From: Siderastrea siderea | Lineage: Eukaryota > Cnidaria > Anthozoa > Scleractinia > Rhizangiidae | Direction: 5' to 3' | DNA length: 64,000 bases | Assembly (NCBI GenBank): GCA_964030785.1 | Contig: OZ034977.1 | Span: 28,230,152-28,294,151 of the forward strand | Shown: positions 12,642-22,557 of the stretch, one piece after another | Layout: every line of letters starts with the position of its first letter | Position numbering within the stretch: position 1 is the first letter of the stretch | Position numbers and translations under genes: made by a program | The notes under the pieces: model-generated | What the model was told of the DNA's origin: nothing | The model's database searches: none | Seen by the model: only the letters and a program-made list of their open reading frames with translations

Positions 12642-12808
12642 AGCGTATTTAACCATTTCCAACGACTACAATGAGGTATTTGGTGAGTACTGTGGCTGGC
12701 TTGATGACAAAGTTTTATATGTATCTGGGAACTACGCAGTTTTAACATTCCAATCATACTCCTATGTATGGAACATTTTCTATATCACTTTTGCTACTGT
12801 TACACTTG
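12642..12808 (+). CDS. CUB domain exon B, copy 1 (C-terminal half)
   Basis: The acceptor TTTTAATTATAG and donor GTAAGT define a 167-base exon entering in phase 2 and leaving in phase 1. It encodes 55 complete codons including FGEYCGW, with the fourth conserved Cys, and the SGNYAVLTFQS beta strands that finish a CUB domain. A GTGAGT within the exon (near 12683) looks like a cryptic donor. The second copy has lost it by substitution. Exons A and B together form a phase 1-1 cassette that can be inserted or duplicated without breaking the frame. Confidence 0.8.
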
Positions 12809-15105
12809 GTAAGTATTAGTGAAAATGTACTACTCGGGCGATAACTGCTTTTTCTCTGTGGGGATACTGGGTGGGGGGAGGGCGGGGGTTGTTGAAATTG
12901 TGTAGGTTTTAACTTCTGCCCCATATTTTTGAAATAGTTAAGATTTTGCCATTGATAGTTTTTGGTTTGCCCATTAATATATAATGCTTTCCCAAGGCCC
13001 ACGAAGCCGATTGCGAATTGAGGGGCTAAAGCGATCGCGGAAGTTTGAGTCAACTTGAGGCGGCCAGGGCGGACGGAGGGATGGGGATGACTAGGGGAAT
13101 GTTAAGAAAATGTAATATGCATGTGTGTGGAAATACATCCAAAACCTGACGAAAATCGTGGCAAAAGATATCCGGCAATTGTAACTTACTGACTGCGTGA
13201 CTAAGGCTTTGCCTTTATCCATGATACTCTGTCAAACCCCGATTGTCAACAGGCGCCAAAATTACAGAGCATTCAACCATGTGTACGTGAAGTATCTCAT
13301 AATGAGCGCACGTGTTCTCGTGTTTAGAGTATCAATTTTGCTAAAAAGGACGACACAAGTGTAGCCTCAGCAGGGAAAACCATATACCAGAGTGCTTTTT
13401 TTGGTCCTGAATTTAGTCATAGTCGCGTAGTCGCCCGTGCGACTATGCCGCTCGAAACGGTTGAATTTTAGAAATCGGTGAAAAATTCTGGTCTCTATCG
13501 AATTCAAATTTGACAAAACAGTCATGACAAGGGAATATCCTACTTATACTACATGGCTTTGATATTGGTATTTCTGTCTTCACAATTCAAGACGAGCGGT
13601 TGATTTAAGTGACACTTTCAAGTCGTTTTTACTCGCTCCCGAGCCATCGGAATGATAAAGTCGTCGTAACGGTAAAATATCTACCGAAATAAACTGAAAC
13701 TTAGATTTTTATAAATGGTTTGGGAAGACCTTTATTGTGACAAAGTTTGGCAATTTTCGATTTTTCTATCTTGCATGGTCCTAGGTGAAAGTTACGGATA
13801 GCCGCTCTTAAATACTTTAAATTAAAAGACAAGAACACACGAAGGTAACATTCACCAGACTAATATGCGCATGCGTCTTATATAAGACAGTACCGCTCTT
13901 AAGTACCCGTACCACAAGCTTTACAGCACTAAAAAAAACCACGTCCAACAAAACATATCTCAACAACTCGCCGACGACAACAACCCAAATTTCTTGGCTT
14001 GATAGATAGCCACTTTTTAACCATGGTGCTCCGCGGGCGCGGCTTCGCCCCGCGCGGAGCTCGGCTAAAAATTGTGCCAAGCAAAAATCTTGGTGCTTTG
14101 GGTGGTTCGGTTTCGTCTTGTTAACCTACCAACGAGAAGCCGAGTTTTGGACGCTGCACGTGTAGTGCGTGAACAGCTACATAACCTAATTTGCCAGCGG
14201 CGCCCGCATGTGGAAGATTGAGATATGTTTTGAGCGTTGAATTTTATCGGAATGCTGAGGCTTACTTACTGCACGTTTTATTTTGTGTATCGAAAATTCT
14301 TTTCGTGTCTGGAAATGCAACAGACCAAGGATCTCGCATCCTATCCATTGGAGCCGTTTCCTCATATCATCTTGTTATCTTCTCCATAAAGGAAAACAAC
14401 TGCCTTAAACGTCAATGTTTTCTCCTGGTAGTTACCCAACTAGAAAATTTTCATCTTGAATTCCCAGGGTACATGTAACCATTATGAAAGGATAAGGATA
14501 AAGTCGCACTCGGGCCAAGGAGGTTCACACGGCCGAAGCTTATCCCGGTTTCCGTAGCATGAAGCAACTGAGAGAATTGCTTCTCCCCCGTGGATGGGTA
14601 GTCCATCGCAGGGTTACCAGCTCCCAGCATAATGTCGCCGGTACCCATTCATATACCTGGGTGAAGAGAGACATGTGGGGCAAAGTACCTTGTCTAAGGA
14701 AACAACACGATGGTAGGGGCTGGGCGTCGAGCCACCGACCACCATTACACCACCGCGCCCTTAGAGGGTTAATGAAAACCCACCTATGCTTACATAGGGT
14801 GGTATAACCACGGCTAATGAAACCGTTCTGTTTGTAGCGGAGAGGATTGTGGTTACACCTAAACAACCTTTGCTGAAAATTAAGCCAACAGATCACACAA
14901 GAAGAAAAAAAAGGACAAAAAAAATAACTCAAGCAAACCAACCAATACTATCAACAAGAATAATACTTCTTGATTTTTGAAAATAAATTGGGAAAGAAGA
15001 TAGCTAGTTTGACTGAAGTTTAGAAATTGTACTTTGCAGTTACATTGATACATTTACACTGTTGCACGCAGAAGAAATTAAGGTCATGCAATTATATATT
15101 GATAG

Positions 15106-15253
15106 ATTGTGGCTCAGTGGTAAACGATACACTGAAAAGTCCTGGATACCCATTTGTCTACTACGGAAGTATCAACTGCAATTACTCAGTTCCAATTCCA
15201 CAAGGCATGGCGATGAAAATTACCTTCCATCATTTTGACTTGACGTGCAGCGG
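15106..15253 (+). CDS. CUB domain exon A, copy 2
   Basis: Same 148-base exon as 11162-11309 with the same acceptor, donor and phases (1 in, 2 out). Its coding sequence appears identical to copy 1 over the conserved cysteines. The G left over from exon B of copy 1 completes an Asp codon at its start, so the two CUB domains read through in frame. Confidence 0.8.
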
Positions 15254-16000
15254 GTAAGTGAAGTAATAAATCCATAAGATTGCACTTTGGTCAAGAGGAT
15301 ATGAGAAATTCTCAATAGTAGACGTTATAGACGCCGGTAGACGCCAAAGCAAAGGGAAATATGACAGCAGTTATCCACACGACCCTGTCAATACATTCTG
15401 GTCACCAATGCATCTCTTATGAGACAAGTGTTGCACCTTTTGCTGAGTAGATTTATCAAAATTCTTTACCTGTTCTAGTCTTGCAATAAAAAGAAAAATT
15501 GCTGGAAAACTCTTAATTCTCAGCTAAGGTAGCGTAACGTCGTGTCTTAAAATTACGTTCTTGACAAAACTTTGGCTATGGGTTTGAGGCCGGATATTTC
15601 CAACGCCAACACATTATTGACTTTATAGATTTTTCATCCAAATTTGCAAAAGTGAAGAGAATCTCCCATCTATTGGGCGGTTTACATCTTGTCGTATACA
15701 TTAACCGAAACTGTGTAGCAGCAATATTGGAATATTCGGATAAGCCTTCTATTTCAGGAAAATGCTGTATTTCGTCCTGGAACAATTGATTCTTAGCTGT
15801 GAGTCCTCAAATTTCCAGTCCGTTTGAATCGAGGTTTCCCCTTTGATTGGTATTAAATGCCCAAAACCCCTTTGAAAATTGTTGCATAAACAATCGGTCG
15901 GGCCACCATTTTTCAAAGGGTACCGTAAAACCTCCAAATAAGCGTGATGGAGGCATTGCAATAACCTAGTCCTGTCCCCAAGAAAACGACGGTCAAAGCA

Positions 16001-16396
16001 TACCGTATTTACTCGATTAAACGCCGCGGCGTTTATTAAATTCTTAGCCTTTCCGATGCGGCGTTTATTCAAGGGTGGCGGCGTTTATTTCAAAATCATA
16101 TTTCTTAAATTACTGGCAACAAGTAGAGTAAATCATTTGTAAATGTTATGTAAAACAGGGACATGTTAGAAGTTCCAATGTCTCGCTTTTTTGCTGAGAT
16201 AGAATCCTAATTGTCTGGCTTGATAGATTACCGAGTTGTACCATACTTGTTATTTTAATTTTTTCTTATAATCCTCGAATAAACGCCGCATTCTCTGATT
16301 GGGTGCGGCGTTTATTGGTAATTTTGCTTCCATCTGCGGCGTCTAATCGATGTCGGCGTTTATTCGAGAGCGGCGCTTAATCAAGTAAATACAGTA
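16001..16396. mobile_element. MITE rich in GGCGTTTATT, copy 2
   Basis: Counterpart of 12059-12452 in the second tandem unit. Its ends match slightly better (TACCGTATTTACTCGATTAA against TTAATCAAGTAAATACAGTA), so this copy shows the terminal inverted repeat more clearly. Confidence 0.65.
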
Positions 16397-16585
16397 GGAC
16401 CTCTTCCGTTCCCATCCCTATAGGATATTATTAAGCAACCAATCAATCATTGTGACTTAAAACAATCTCCTATGAAGAAAATTTTCGTAGAACTATGAGA
16501 AGCCGTTCTACAGGCCAGTCTTTTTGTTAAAACAACCTTAGGTTAACGCCGATAGGACTGAAGGTCAGCTTTCTTTTAATTATAG

Positions 16586-16755
16586 AGCGTGTTTAAACAT
16601 TTCCAACGACTACAATGAGGTATTTGGTGTGTACTGTGGCTGGCTTTATGACAAAGAAGTTTTATATGTATCTGGGAACTACGCAGTTTTAACATTCCAA
16701 TCATACTCCTATGTATGGATCTTTTTCTATATCACTTTTGCTACTGTTCCACTTG
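16586..16755 (+). CDS. CUB domain exon B, copy 2
   Basis: 170 bases, three longer than copy 1 because of an in-frame GAA insertion. Phases are again 2 in and 1 out. The fourth CUB cysteine (VYCGW) is kept. Several amino-acid changes relative to copy 1 (for example Glu to Val before Tyr-Cys, and Asp to Tyr after Trp-Leu) show the pair has begun to diverge while staying open. Confidence 0.8.
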
Positions 16756-17379
16756 GTAAGTATTAGTGAAAATGTACTACTCGGGCGATAACTGCTTTTT
16801 CTCTGTGGGGATACTGGGTGGGGGGAGGGCGGGGGGTTGTTGAAATTGTTTAGGTTTTAATTTCTGCCCCATATTTTTGAAATAGTTAAGATTTTGCCAT
16901 TGATAGTTTTTGGTTTGCCCATTAATATATAATGCTTTCCCAAGGCCCACGAAGCCGATTGCGAATTGAGGGGCTAAAGCGATCGCGGAAGTTTGAGTCA
17001 ACTTGAGGCGGCCAGGGCGGACGGAGGGATGGGGATGACTAGGGGACTGTTAAGAAAATGTAATATGCATGTGTGTGGAAATACATCCAAAACCTGACGA
17101 AAATCGTGGCAAAAGATATCCGGCAATTGTAACTTACTGACTGCGTGACTAAGGCTTTGCCTTTATCCATGATACTCTCTCAAACCCCGATTGTCAACAG
17201 GCGCCAAAATTACAGAGCATTTAACCATATGTACGTGAAGTATCTCATAATGAGCGCACGTGTTCTCGTGTTTAGAGTATTCATGTATCAGTATGTAACA
17301 CTAACCAAACAGACTCATTTTAAAGCAAAATCTATTTGTTGCTTGTAAAGGTGTCCCTCAGACTATTTTTTTCCTATAG

Positions 17380-17619
17380 AACCCAAGCTAAAGGTGTTGA
17401 AGCTATCTCCTGTCGTGCGCTCATTTCCTGGTTATGAAACTTCATGGTCAGTCACTGGGCCTCTTCCCATATATACAGCGCTAACACACAACTCCAAAGT
17501 ATTGTTTAATACAACAAATACTACTGGAAGATTCGCATTAGATAATGACGGAAACTACACTTTCGTGGCCACCAACAGGTTTGGAACTGACATCAAAAGG
17601 TTTTCAGCCGTTATCACTG
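17380..17619 (+). CDS. Ig-like domain exon
   Basis: The acceptor TTTTTTCCTATAG and donor GTAAGA give a phase 1-1 exon of 240 bases. The translation has features of the second half of an Ig-like fold: a SWSVTGPLP stretch, a run of N-glycosylation sequons (NTTNTT) and the F-strand pattern DNDGNYTFVATN. The position normally held by the F-strand Cys is Phe, and the exon has no Cys at all, so a disulfide-bonded Ig domain is not supported. It follows the CUB cassettes in the same orientation and phase, which suggests one gene with order CUB-CUB-Ig. Confidence 0.65.
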
Positions 17620-18019
17620 GTAAGACTTTGTTCTGAAGAGGAAGACTGTCGGGTGTGGGGGGGGGGGGGGCTGTCGTTTTCTTTTAAATGTTACCGCTAT
17701 TTATCAAATATCCTGCATGTAGAAGCTAAAAGCTCAGATAAAGGGTTTCATATTGCACGCAATGTTGGGATCATAAAGCATCTAATTGCGGTCATCCTGC
17801 TAGTTATCGAGAGCTAACGAAATCATAATAAAGCTGGGAGGCCGTTGTTAAATTTCCATTTTTAGATGCCCTAAAACGTTGCGAAATATTTTGATCCACT
17901 AAAGCGTTTTCGTATCGTTTTCGCCTGTCTACACTGTTGTTTAAAAGCGGATATCGTGATATGCCTTTCCTTATTGTCCACGAAAGATTTTGAAAGTCTC
18001 TGTTTTCACCCGTTCACAC

Positions 18020-18188
18020 AAATGTATTTTGTAATGTTTTGGTATGTAACTGAAGTATGTAGGAATGTATTCATAAGATTGTGTTAATGATTTAGTTGTT
18101 TATTAATCCTGTGGGATTCGTTTGGTTATTTAAGAGATTGTAAGTTATGCAGAAACCATTCGAAGGCATCTCTTTATACTTGCTTTTA
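18020..18188 (+). repeat. Split direct repeat A1
   Basis: 169 bases matched by A2 at 21937-22105. The first ATG of the Gag frame (18147) lies inside it, but the copy in A2 leads into unrelated sequence, so the functional start is more likely the ATG at 18192 just past the repeat. Confidence 0.85.
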
Positions 18189-18191
18189 GTG

Positions 18192-18980
18192 ATGTCCGTT
18201 TCCGAACAGCACGATATTCCTCGTGATTCCCAAAGTACTACGCCTCCTGAACATGAGGATTCCTTGTCTAATGCCGAAACCCTTCGGTTATTTTCACAAC
18301 TGTTAGACTCTAAGCTTGATCAGAAGTTCACTTCTTTCAAGTGCGAACTTGAAGAGAAAGACAACCTTACACAGAGCCAGCTAAAGAAGCTGAAAACTGA
18401 GACGAAAGCTTCGAATACCTTTAATTATAAAGGTAACAGAGTACAGTTCGAGTTTAATCTCAACGTCCTCGACCAAATCGAGACGGCCTCTAAGAACCTT
18501 CGCGCAGGGAAAGTCTCTTCGGCAACTTCCGATCTCGAAGAAGCAAAGAAGCTCATCGATAAGCGCAACAAACTTGTGCGTTTCGCCGACAAGAGCCCCG
18601 CAGGTTGGACTGCTGTTGAAGAGTATGAGTCCGACGAACTCGCCGACGATTCAGAAGACGAGAAAAAGCTCCGTTCAGCCGAGAAGAGGGCGCTGTCGAA
18701 GATTCGTGAAAAGAAAAGAAAATTTCAACCTGCCCGTCCCAGAGCTCTGCAGCGTGAGTCAGCAACGGAAACCCAAACTTCTTTCTCGGCTGCTCCTGCT
18801 CAGCATTCTTTCAATCTTCAACAGCCCTTTCGCCATCAGTCCTTTCGTGCAAGACAACCAGTTCCCGCTGACAAATGTTTCAGCTGCGGCCAACGCGGAC
18901 ATTGGGCAAATTCCTCAGTTTGTCCCAGTCGCAACAACCTCACTCGAAACCCACCGAGCACCAAACCAACAAACGGATGA
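18192..18980 (+). CDS. Gag-like protein with zinc knuckle (retroelement ORF1)
   Basis: The frame opens at 18147 (277 codons). The ATG at 18192 is preferred because it lies just outside repeat A1 and begins a hydrophilic protein. The middle is charged and probably coiled-coil (EEKDNLTQSQLKKLK), followed by an acidic stretch and basic tracts. Near the C-terminus is a CCHC-type zinc knuckle with spacing C-x2-C-x4-H-x6-C (CFSCGQRGHW), a nucleic-acid-binding signature of Gag proteins; the last spacing is unusual. Its 3' half overlaps the RT frame in the +1 register. Confidence 0.75.
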   Translation: MSVSEQHDIPRDSQSTTPPEHEDSLSNAETLRLFSQLLDSKLDQKFTSFKCELEEKDNLTQSQLKKLKTETKASNTFNYKGNRVQFEFNLNVLDQIETASKNLRAGKVSSATSDLEEAKKLIDKRNKLVRFADKSPAGWTAVEEYESDELADDSEDEKKLRSAEKRALSKIREKKRKFQPARPRALQRESATETQTSFSAAPAQHSFNLQQPFRHQSFRARQPVPADKCFSCGQRGHWANSSVCPSRNNLTRNPPSTKPTNG

Positions 18981-21078
18981 TGGGTCCAGGGACAAATACG
19001 ATGCTGCCTTAAAACGATTGGGACAAGATGAGTATCCTTTACCTGTATCTCCAGTGAATTCTCTGGGCGATTGTGACCCAGTTGACTTTTTCTACCAATC
19101 GACTAGCGATCCTAATTTTCATGATTCTCCGGAAATTTGTCCGGATTATCAAGAGGACGTGCAGAACATTGCCGTTAAAGGTAGATTAAGGCGTAATATT
19201 AGTTTCTGGGAGTATATAGGCGCTTCTTGGTTTATTCGCCAAACCATTTTGGAAGGCTACAAAATTCCTTTTTATTTTACACCTGCTCCTGCCACCTTCG
19301 GTAATAATAAGTCTTCCTTGCAGCATGCGGATTTTGTTCACAAAGCAATTACTGATCTTTTAGCTGTTGGTTCTGTTGTGGAATGCTCGTCTCCACCTTC
19401 AGTAATTAACCCTTTGTCTGTTTCCATTCAGTCTAACGGCAAGAAGAGGCTAATATTAGACCTCAGGTATCCTAATTCTTTTGTTAAAAAATTCACAATT
19501 AAGTTTGAAGACGCTAAAACCATGCTCAATTCATTTATTGACCACTCCCAAAATTGGTTCTATTCATTTGACATTAAATCGGGATATCACCATATTGATA
19601 TCTTTCCTCCCGACCAAGACTTTTTGGGGTTTTCTTGGTCATTCAGTGGGGTAACCAGATATTTTAAGTTCACTGTTTTGCCATTTGGATTATCTACTGG
19701 ACCTTATATCTTTACTAAAGTTATGAGGCCTCTAGTTAAATATTGGCGCAGCCAGGCGTACAGGATAGTCGTTTACTTAGATGATGGCTTGGGGGTATGC
19801 CCAACATTCGCGTGTTCTCGTTTGGAGGCCTTAGCCGTTAAGTCAGATTTGTCTCGTGCCGGGTTTGTTCCCAATATGCTTAAGAGTGTTTGGTCCCCGG
19901 TGCAGTGCCTTAGATGGTTAGGTTATTTTTGGGATCTTAAGAAGAAATCGCTCTCGATCCCCAGTGACAAAATTGACAGGCTCTTTACATCAATAGATGA
20001 CGCACTTTCCCACACCACTATGCCCGCTAGGCAATTAGCTTCTGTCACAGGCAGTATTATTTCTAATATGCTTGTTATTGGTAATCTTTGTAAGCTTATG
20101 ACCAAAAACTTGCACAGGGCCTTGGATTGCAGAGCAGGGTGGGAGTCGTCTGTTATTTTGGATTTGCCATCTCGCAAGGAATTAATTTTCTGGCGGGAAA
20201 ATTTACTTCGTCTTAATTCTAGGCCCCTTTCAGAGGATGTTCGCCCAGTTACTCGGATTGCGTATTCAGACGCTAGCTCTCTGGGCTGTGCCGCCTATTT
20301 ATCTATGGATGATTTTCCAGTTGCACACAAGAACTGGGACCCACTGGAAATGAGTCAAAGCTCCACTTGGAGGGAACTTCATTGTGTTTATTTTGCCCTC
20401 CAAAGTTTCGCACTACGTTTGTCTAATAGTTCTGTTAAATGGTTCACTGATAATCAAGCAGTCCCTATTATTGTTGATTCGGGCAGCATGAAAGAAGAAT
20501 TGCATAAATTATCTGTGGATATTTTCTATGTCACCAGGGATTATAATATCGACTTAGACGTCGAATGGATTCCTCGTTCCCTCAACGATAAAGCGGATTA
20601 TCTTAGCAAAATCGTTGATTGCGACGACTGGAAAGTTAAGGATTGCTATTTTTACGCACTTACGTCCTACTGGGGACAGTGCTCAGTTGATTGTTTCGCT
20701 AGTTCCAAAAATTGCAAAGTTCCTAGGTTCTATTCTCGATTTTACAATCCGTATTGCCTAGGCGTGGATTCATTTGCTTTCAGCTGGGCTGGCGAGTTTT
20801 GCTGGTTAGTCCCTCCTGTCACACTGGTGACCAGAGTCATTCGCCATGTTTGCCTTTGCAAATGCAAAGGTATATTAGTCATTCCTTATTGGCCATCCGC
20901 ACCTTTTTGGCCTCTTCTGGTAGATTCTCAAGGGTCCTTTAATTTATTTGTTATCGATTACCTCTTCGTTGAGAACGGCAAAGATGTGTTCTTACATGGG
21001 TCCAATAAGAATGCTATTTTTGGATCGGAGAATTTTAGCACACCGGTGCTTTTTCTTTTGCTCGATGGAGCTCTGTGA
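18574..21078 (+). CDS. Reverse transcriptase-RNase H polyprotein (retroelement ORF2)
   Basis: The open frame begins at a TTG, so the start is not defined. The first ~130 codons overlap the Gag frame, and the RT-like region begins after about 18980. The RT active site YLDD lies at about residues 401-404, with the preceding FDIKSGYHH and LPFGLSTGP motifs of DIRS-type RTs. RNase H residues are visible: YSDAS (Asp ~566), WREL (Glu ~601), WFTDN (Asp ~626) and a later N-x2-AD, completing a D-E-D-D set. A C-terminal region typical of this retroelement order follows. It converts the element's RNA into DNA. Expression from the overlapping frame would need a frameshift, a spliced message or internal initiation. 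Confidence 0.85.
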   Translation: MCVSPTRAPQVGLLLKSMSPTNSPTIQKTRKSSVQPRRGRCRRFVKRKENFNLPVPELCSVSQQRKPKLLSRLLLLSILSIFNSPFAISPFVQDNQFPLTNVSAAANADIGQIPQFVPVATTSLETHRAPNQQTDDGSRDKYDAALKRLGQDEYPLPVSPVNSLGDCDPVDFFYQSTSDPNFHDSPEICPDYQEDVQNIAVKGRLRRNISFWEYIGASWFIRQTILEGYKIPFYFTPAPATFGNNKSSLQHADFVHKAITDLLAVGSVVECSSPPSVINPLSVSIQSNGKKRLILDLRYPNSFVKKFTIKFEDAKTMLNSFIDHSQNWFYSFDIKSGYHHIDIFPPDQDFLGFSWSFSGVTRYFKFTVLPFGLSTGPYIFTKVMRPLVKYWRSQAYRIVVYLDDGLGVCPTFACSRLEALAVKSDLSRAGFVPNMLKSVWSPVQCLRWLGYFWDLKKKSLSIPSDKIDRLFTSIDDALSHTTMPARQLASVTGSIISNMLVIGNLCKLMTKNLHRALDCRAGWESSVILDLPSRKELIFWRENLLRLNSRPLSEDVRPVTRIAYSDASSLGCAAYLSMDDFPVAHKNWDPLEMSQSSTWRELHCVYFALQSFALRLSNSSVKWFTDNQAVPIIVDSGSMKEELHKLSVDIFYVTRDYNIDLDVEWIPRSLNDKADYLSKIVDCDDWKVKDCYFYALTSYWGQCSVDCFASSKNCKVPRFYSRFYNPYCLGVDSFAFSWAGEFCWLVPPVTLVTRVIRHVCLCKCKGILVIPYWPSAPFWPLLVDSQGSFNLFVIDYLFVENGKDVFLHGSNKNAIFGSENFSTPVLFLLLDGAL

Positions 21079-21196
21079 TCGGTTTGGCTAGAAGGCACTG
21101 GCCTTCTATGATGCTATATAGGCACTGGCCTTTTGTTGGTGTGCAGCTATTCACACCGCCGTTTCACACGGCCATTTCACACATTTTGGAGTATTT

Positions 21197-21793
21197 ATGT
21201 GTATCAAATTTGCAGGCCCTTCCGCCAGCCTTTCAGATTTGCGTTTAGCTGCTATTTGTGTTACCGCTTATGCTGCATTTCTCCGCTTTAATGAATTAGC
21301 TGCTTTGCGTTGCTGTGATGTTAAATTTTGCGATAACACCTTTGTCGAGATTACTATAGTCAAGAGTAAGACAGATCAGTACAGGGATGGTTCCAGAGTC
21401 TTATTAGCCAAGACGGGTTCTATATCCTGTCCTTTTGATTTGCTGGAAAGATATGTTTGCTCCGCTGGTCTGCAACTGTCTTCTACGTTACCCTTTTTCC
21501 GTGCCCTGTATTATCAAAAATCCAATTGTTCTTATAAGTTACGTTCTGAGGGTATGAGCTACACTAGGACTAGAGAGATTGTTTTGCATGCTTTTGCTGA
21601 GTTAGGTTATCCTAAGAGTATGTTTGGCTTGCATAGTCTTAGGGCTGGAGGTGCATCTGCTGCTGCTAATGCCGGTATCAGCGATCGCTTATTTAAGCGT
21701 CACGGCAGATGGAAATCTGACAGCGCTAAGGACGGCTATGTCAAAGACAAACTTGATTCTCTGTTATCCGTTTCTCGTAGTTTAGGTTGTTAA
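21197..21793 (+). CDS. Tyrosine recombinase, catalytic core (N-terminus missing)
   Basis: 198 codons from an ATG contain the complete catalytic set: Arg30 in FLRFNEL, His146 and Arg149 in GLHSLRAGG, His169/Trp172 in RHGRW and the nucleophile Tyr181 in DGYVKD. This enzyme integrates the circular DNA form. Full-length members carry an additional N-terminal SAM-like core-binding domain of roughly 100-150 residues. Here only about 118 bases separate the RT stop from this ATG, and that gap holds repeated GGCACTGGCCTT and TTTCACAC units, so an internal deletion is likely and this copy may be defective. Confidence 0.8.
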   Translation: MCIKFAGPSASLSDLRLAAICVTAYAAFLRFNELAALRCCDVKFCDNTFVEITIVKSKTDQYRDGSRVLLAKTGSISCPFDLLERYVCSAGLQLSSTLPFFRALYYQKSNCSYKLRSEGMSYTRTREIVLHAFAELGYPKSMFGLHSLRAGGASAAANAGISDRLFKRHGRWKSDSAKDGYVKDKLDSLLSVSRSLGC

Positions 21794-21838
21794 GCATTAA
21801 TTATTAGCTTTTCTCTTTCTTTATTTTTCGAACGCGAG

Positions 21839-22292
21839 CATCAATAAACGAGATGCTCGCCCCTAGAACTGTGTGGTGTGTTTATTGAAGATTAATTACA
21901 AAATGTTTTATACTCGTTTCACAGTGATTAGAGTATAAATGTATTTTGTAATGTTTTGGTATGTAACTGAAGTATGTAGGAATGTATTCATAAGATTGTG
22001 TTAATGATTTAGTTGTTTATTAATCCTGTGGGATTCGTTTGGTTATTTAAGAGATTGTAAGTTATGCAGAAACCATTCGAAGGCATCTCTTTATACTTGC
22101 TTTTAATTTGTGTAACCTACTGTACTGTTTTCTGTATATTTGTATACTTGTTAGCGTTCCGATTTGCAATTGTAACCTGTGTGTGCTCACGGACATCAAT
22201 AAACGAGATGCTCGCCCCTAGAACTGTGTGGTGTGTTTATTGAAGATTAATTACAAAATGTTTTATACTCGTTTCACAGTGATTAGAGTATA
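21839..22292 (+). repeat. Split direct repeats B1, A2, B2
   Basis: B1 is 21839-21936, A2 is 21937-22105 and B2 is about 22194-22292. At the left edge of B1 the sequence GCGAGCATC...GATGCTCGC forms a perfect 9-bp hairpin around a 9-base loop. B2 keeps only the right arm. A2 and B2 are separated by 88 bases of unique sequence. Confidence 0.85.
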
Positions 22293-22495
22293 ACATAGTG
22301 TTTTCGTCTCCGTTTTCTTTGTAGTGCGGAGGACTTGGTAACTAGTGTCGTTTATAGCAAAATTTGAGAGAAAGAAGCCATAACTTACAAGCATATTTGT
22401 ACAATGGGATGCGCTGTTAGAAAAGTTTAAAATATGGTGAGCTGTTAGAATATAAGTTTAAGTTTTAGGCGTTTGCATGAGCACCCTGAGATCAT

Positions 22496-22557
<62 letters not shown>

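Larger units (their letters stand above)
9471..13332 (+). repeat. Tandem segmental duplication, unit 1 (~3.86 kb)
   Basis: The segment recurs almost base for base at 13354-17280. It carries a two-exon CUB cassette, a MITE, a GC-rich hairpin and a SINE-like stretch. Differences are scattered substitutions and small indels, pointing to a recent duplication. The homology ends abruptly at GAGTAT (13332 and 17280). Confidence 0.9.
13354..17280 (+). repeat. Tandem segmental duplication, unit 2 (~3.93 kb)
   Basis: Second copy of 9471-13332, separated by about 20 bases. It has about 49 extra bases near 14663-14711. The stretch at about 14586-14770 reads like a SINE or SINE-derived repeat in full form, and unit 1 has an internal deletion there. 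Which copy is ancestral cannot be told from this window alone. Confidence 0.9.
18020..22292 (+). mobile_element. Tyrosine-recombinase retrotransposon with split direct repeats (Ngaro/PAT-like)
   Basis: A 169-bp repeat (A) occurs at 18020-18188 and 21937-22105, and a ~98-bp repeat (B) at about 21839-21936 and 22194-22292. The order is A1 - ORFs - B1 A2 B2. This split-direct-repeat plan is characteristic of the Ngaro and PAT groups of DIRS-order retrotransposons, which integrate through a circular intermediate and leave no target duplication. The three ORFs (Gag-like, RT-RNase H, tyrosine recombinase) agree. Both repeat pairs appear nearly identical, so insertion was recent. It lies downstream of the Ig-like exon in the same orientation. 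Confidence 0.85.
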
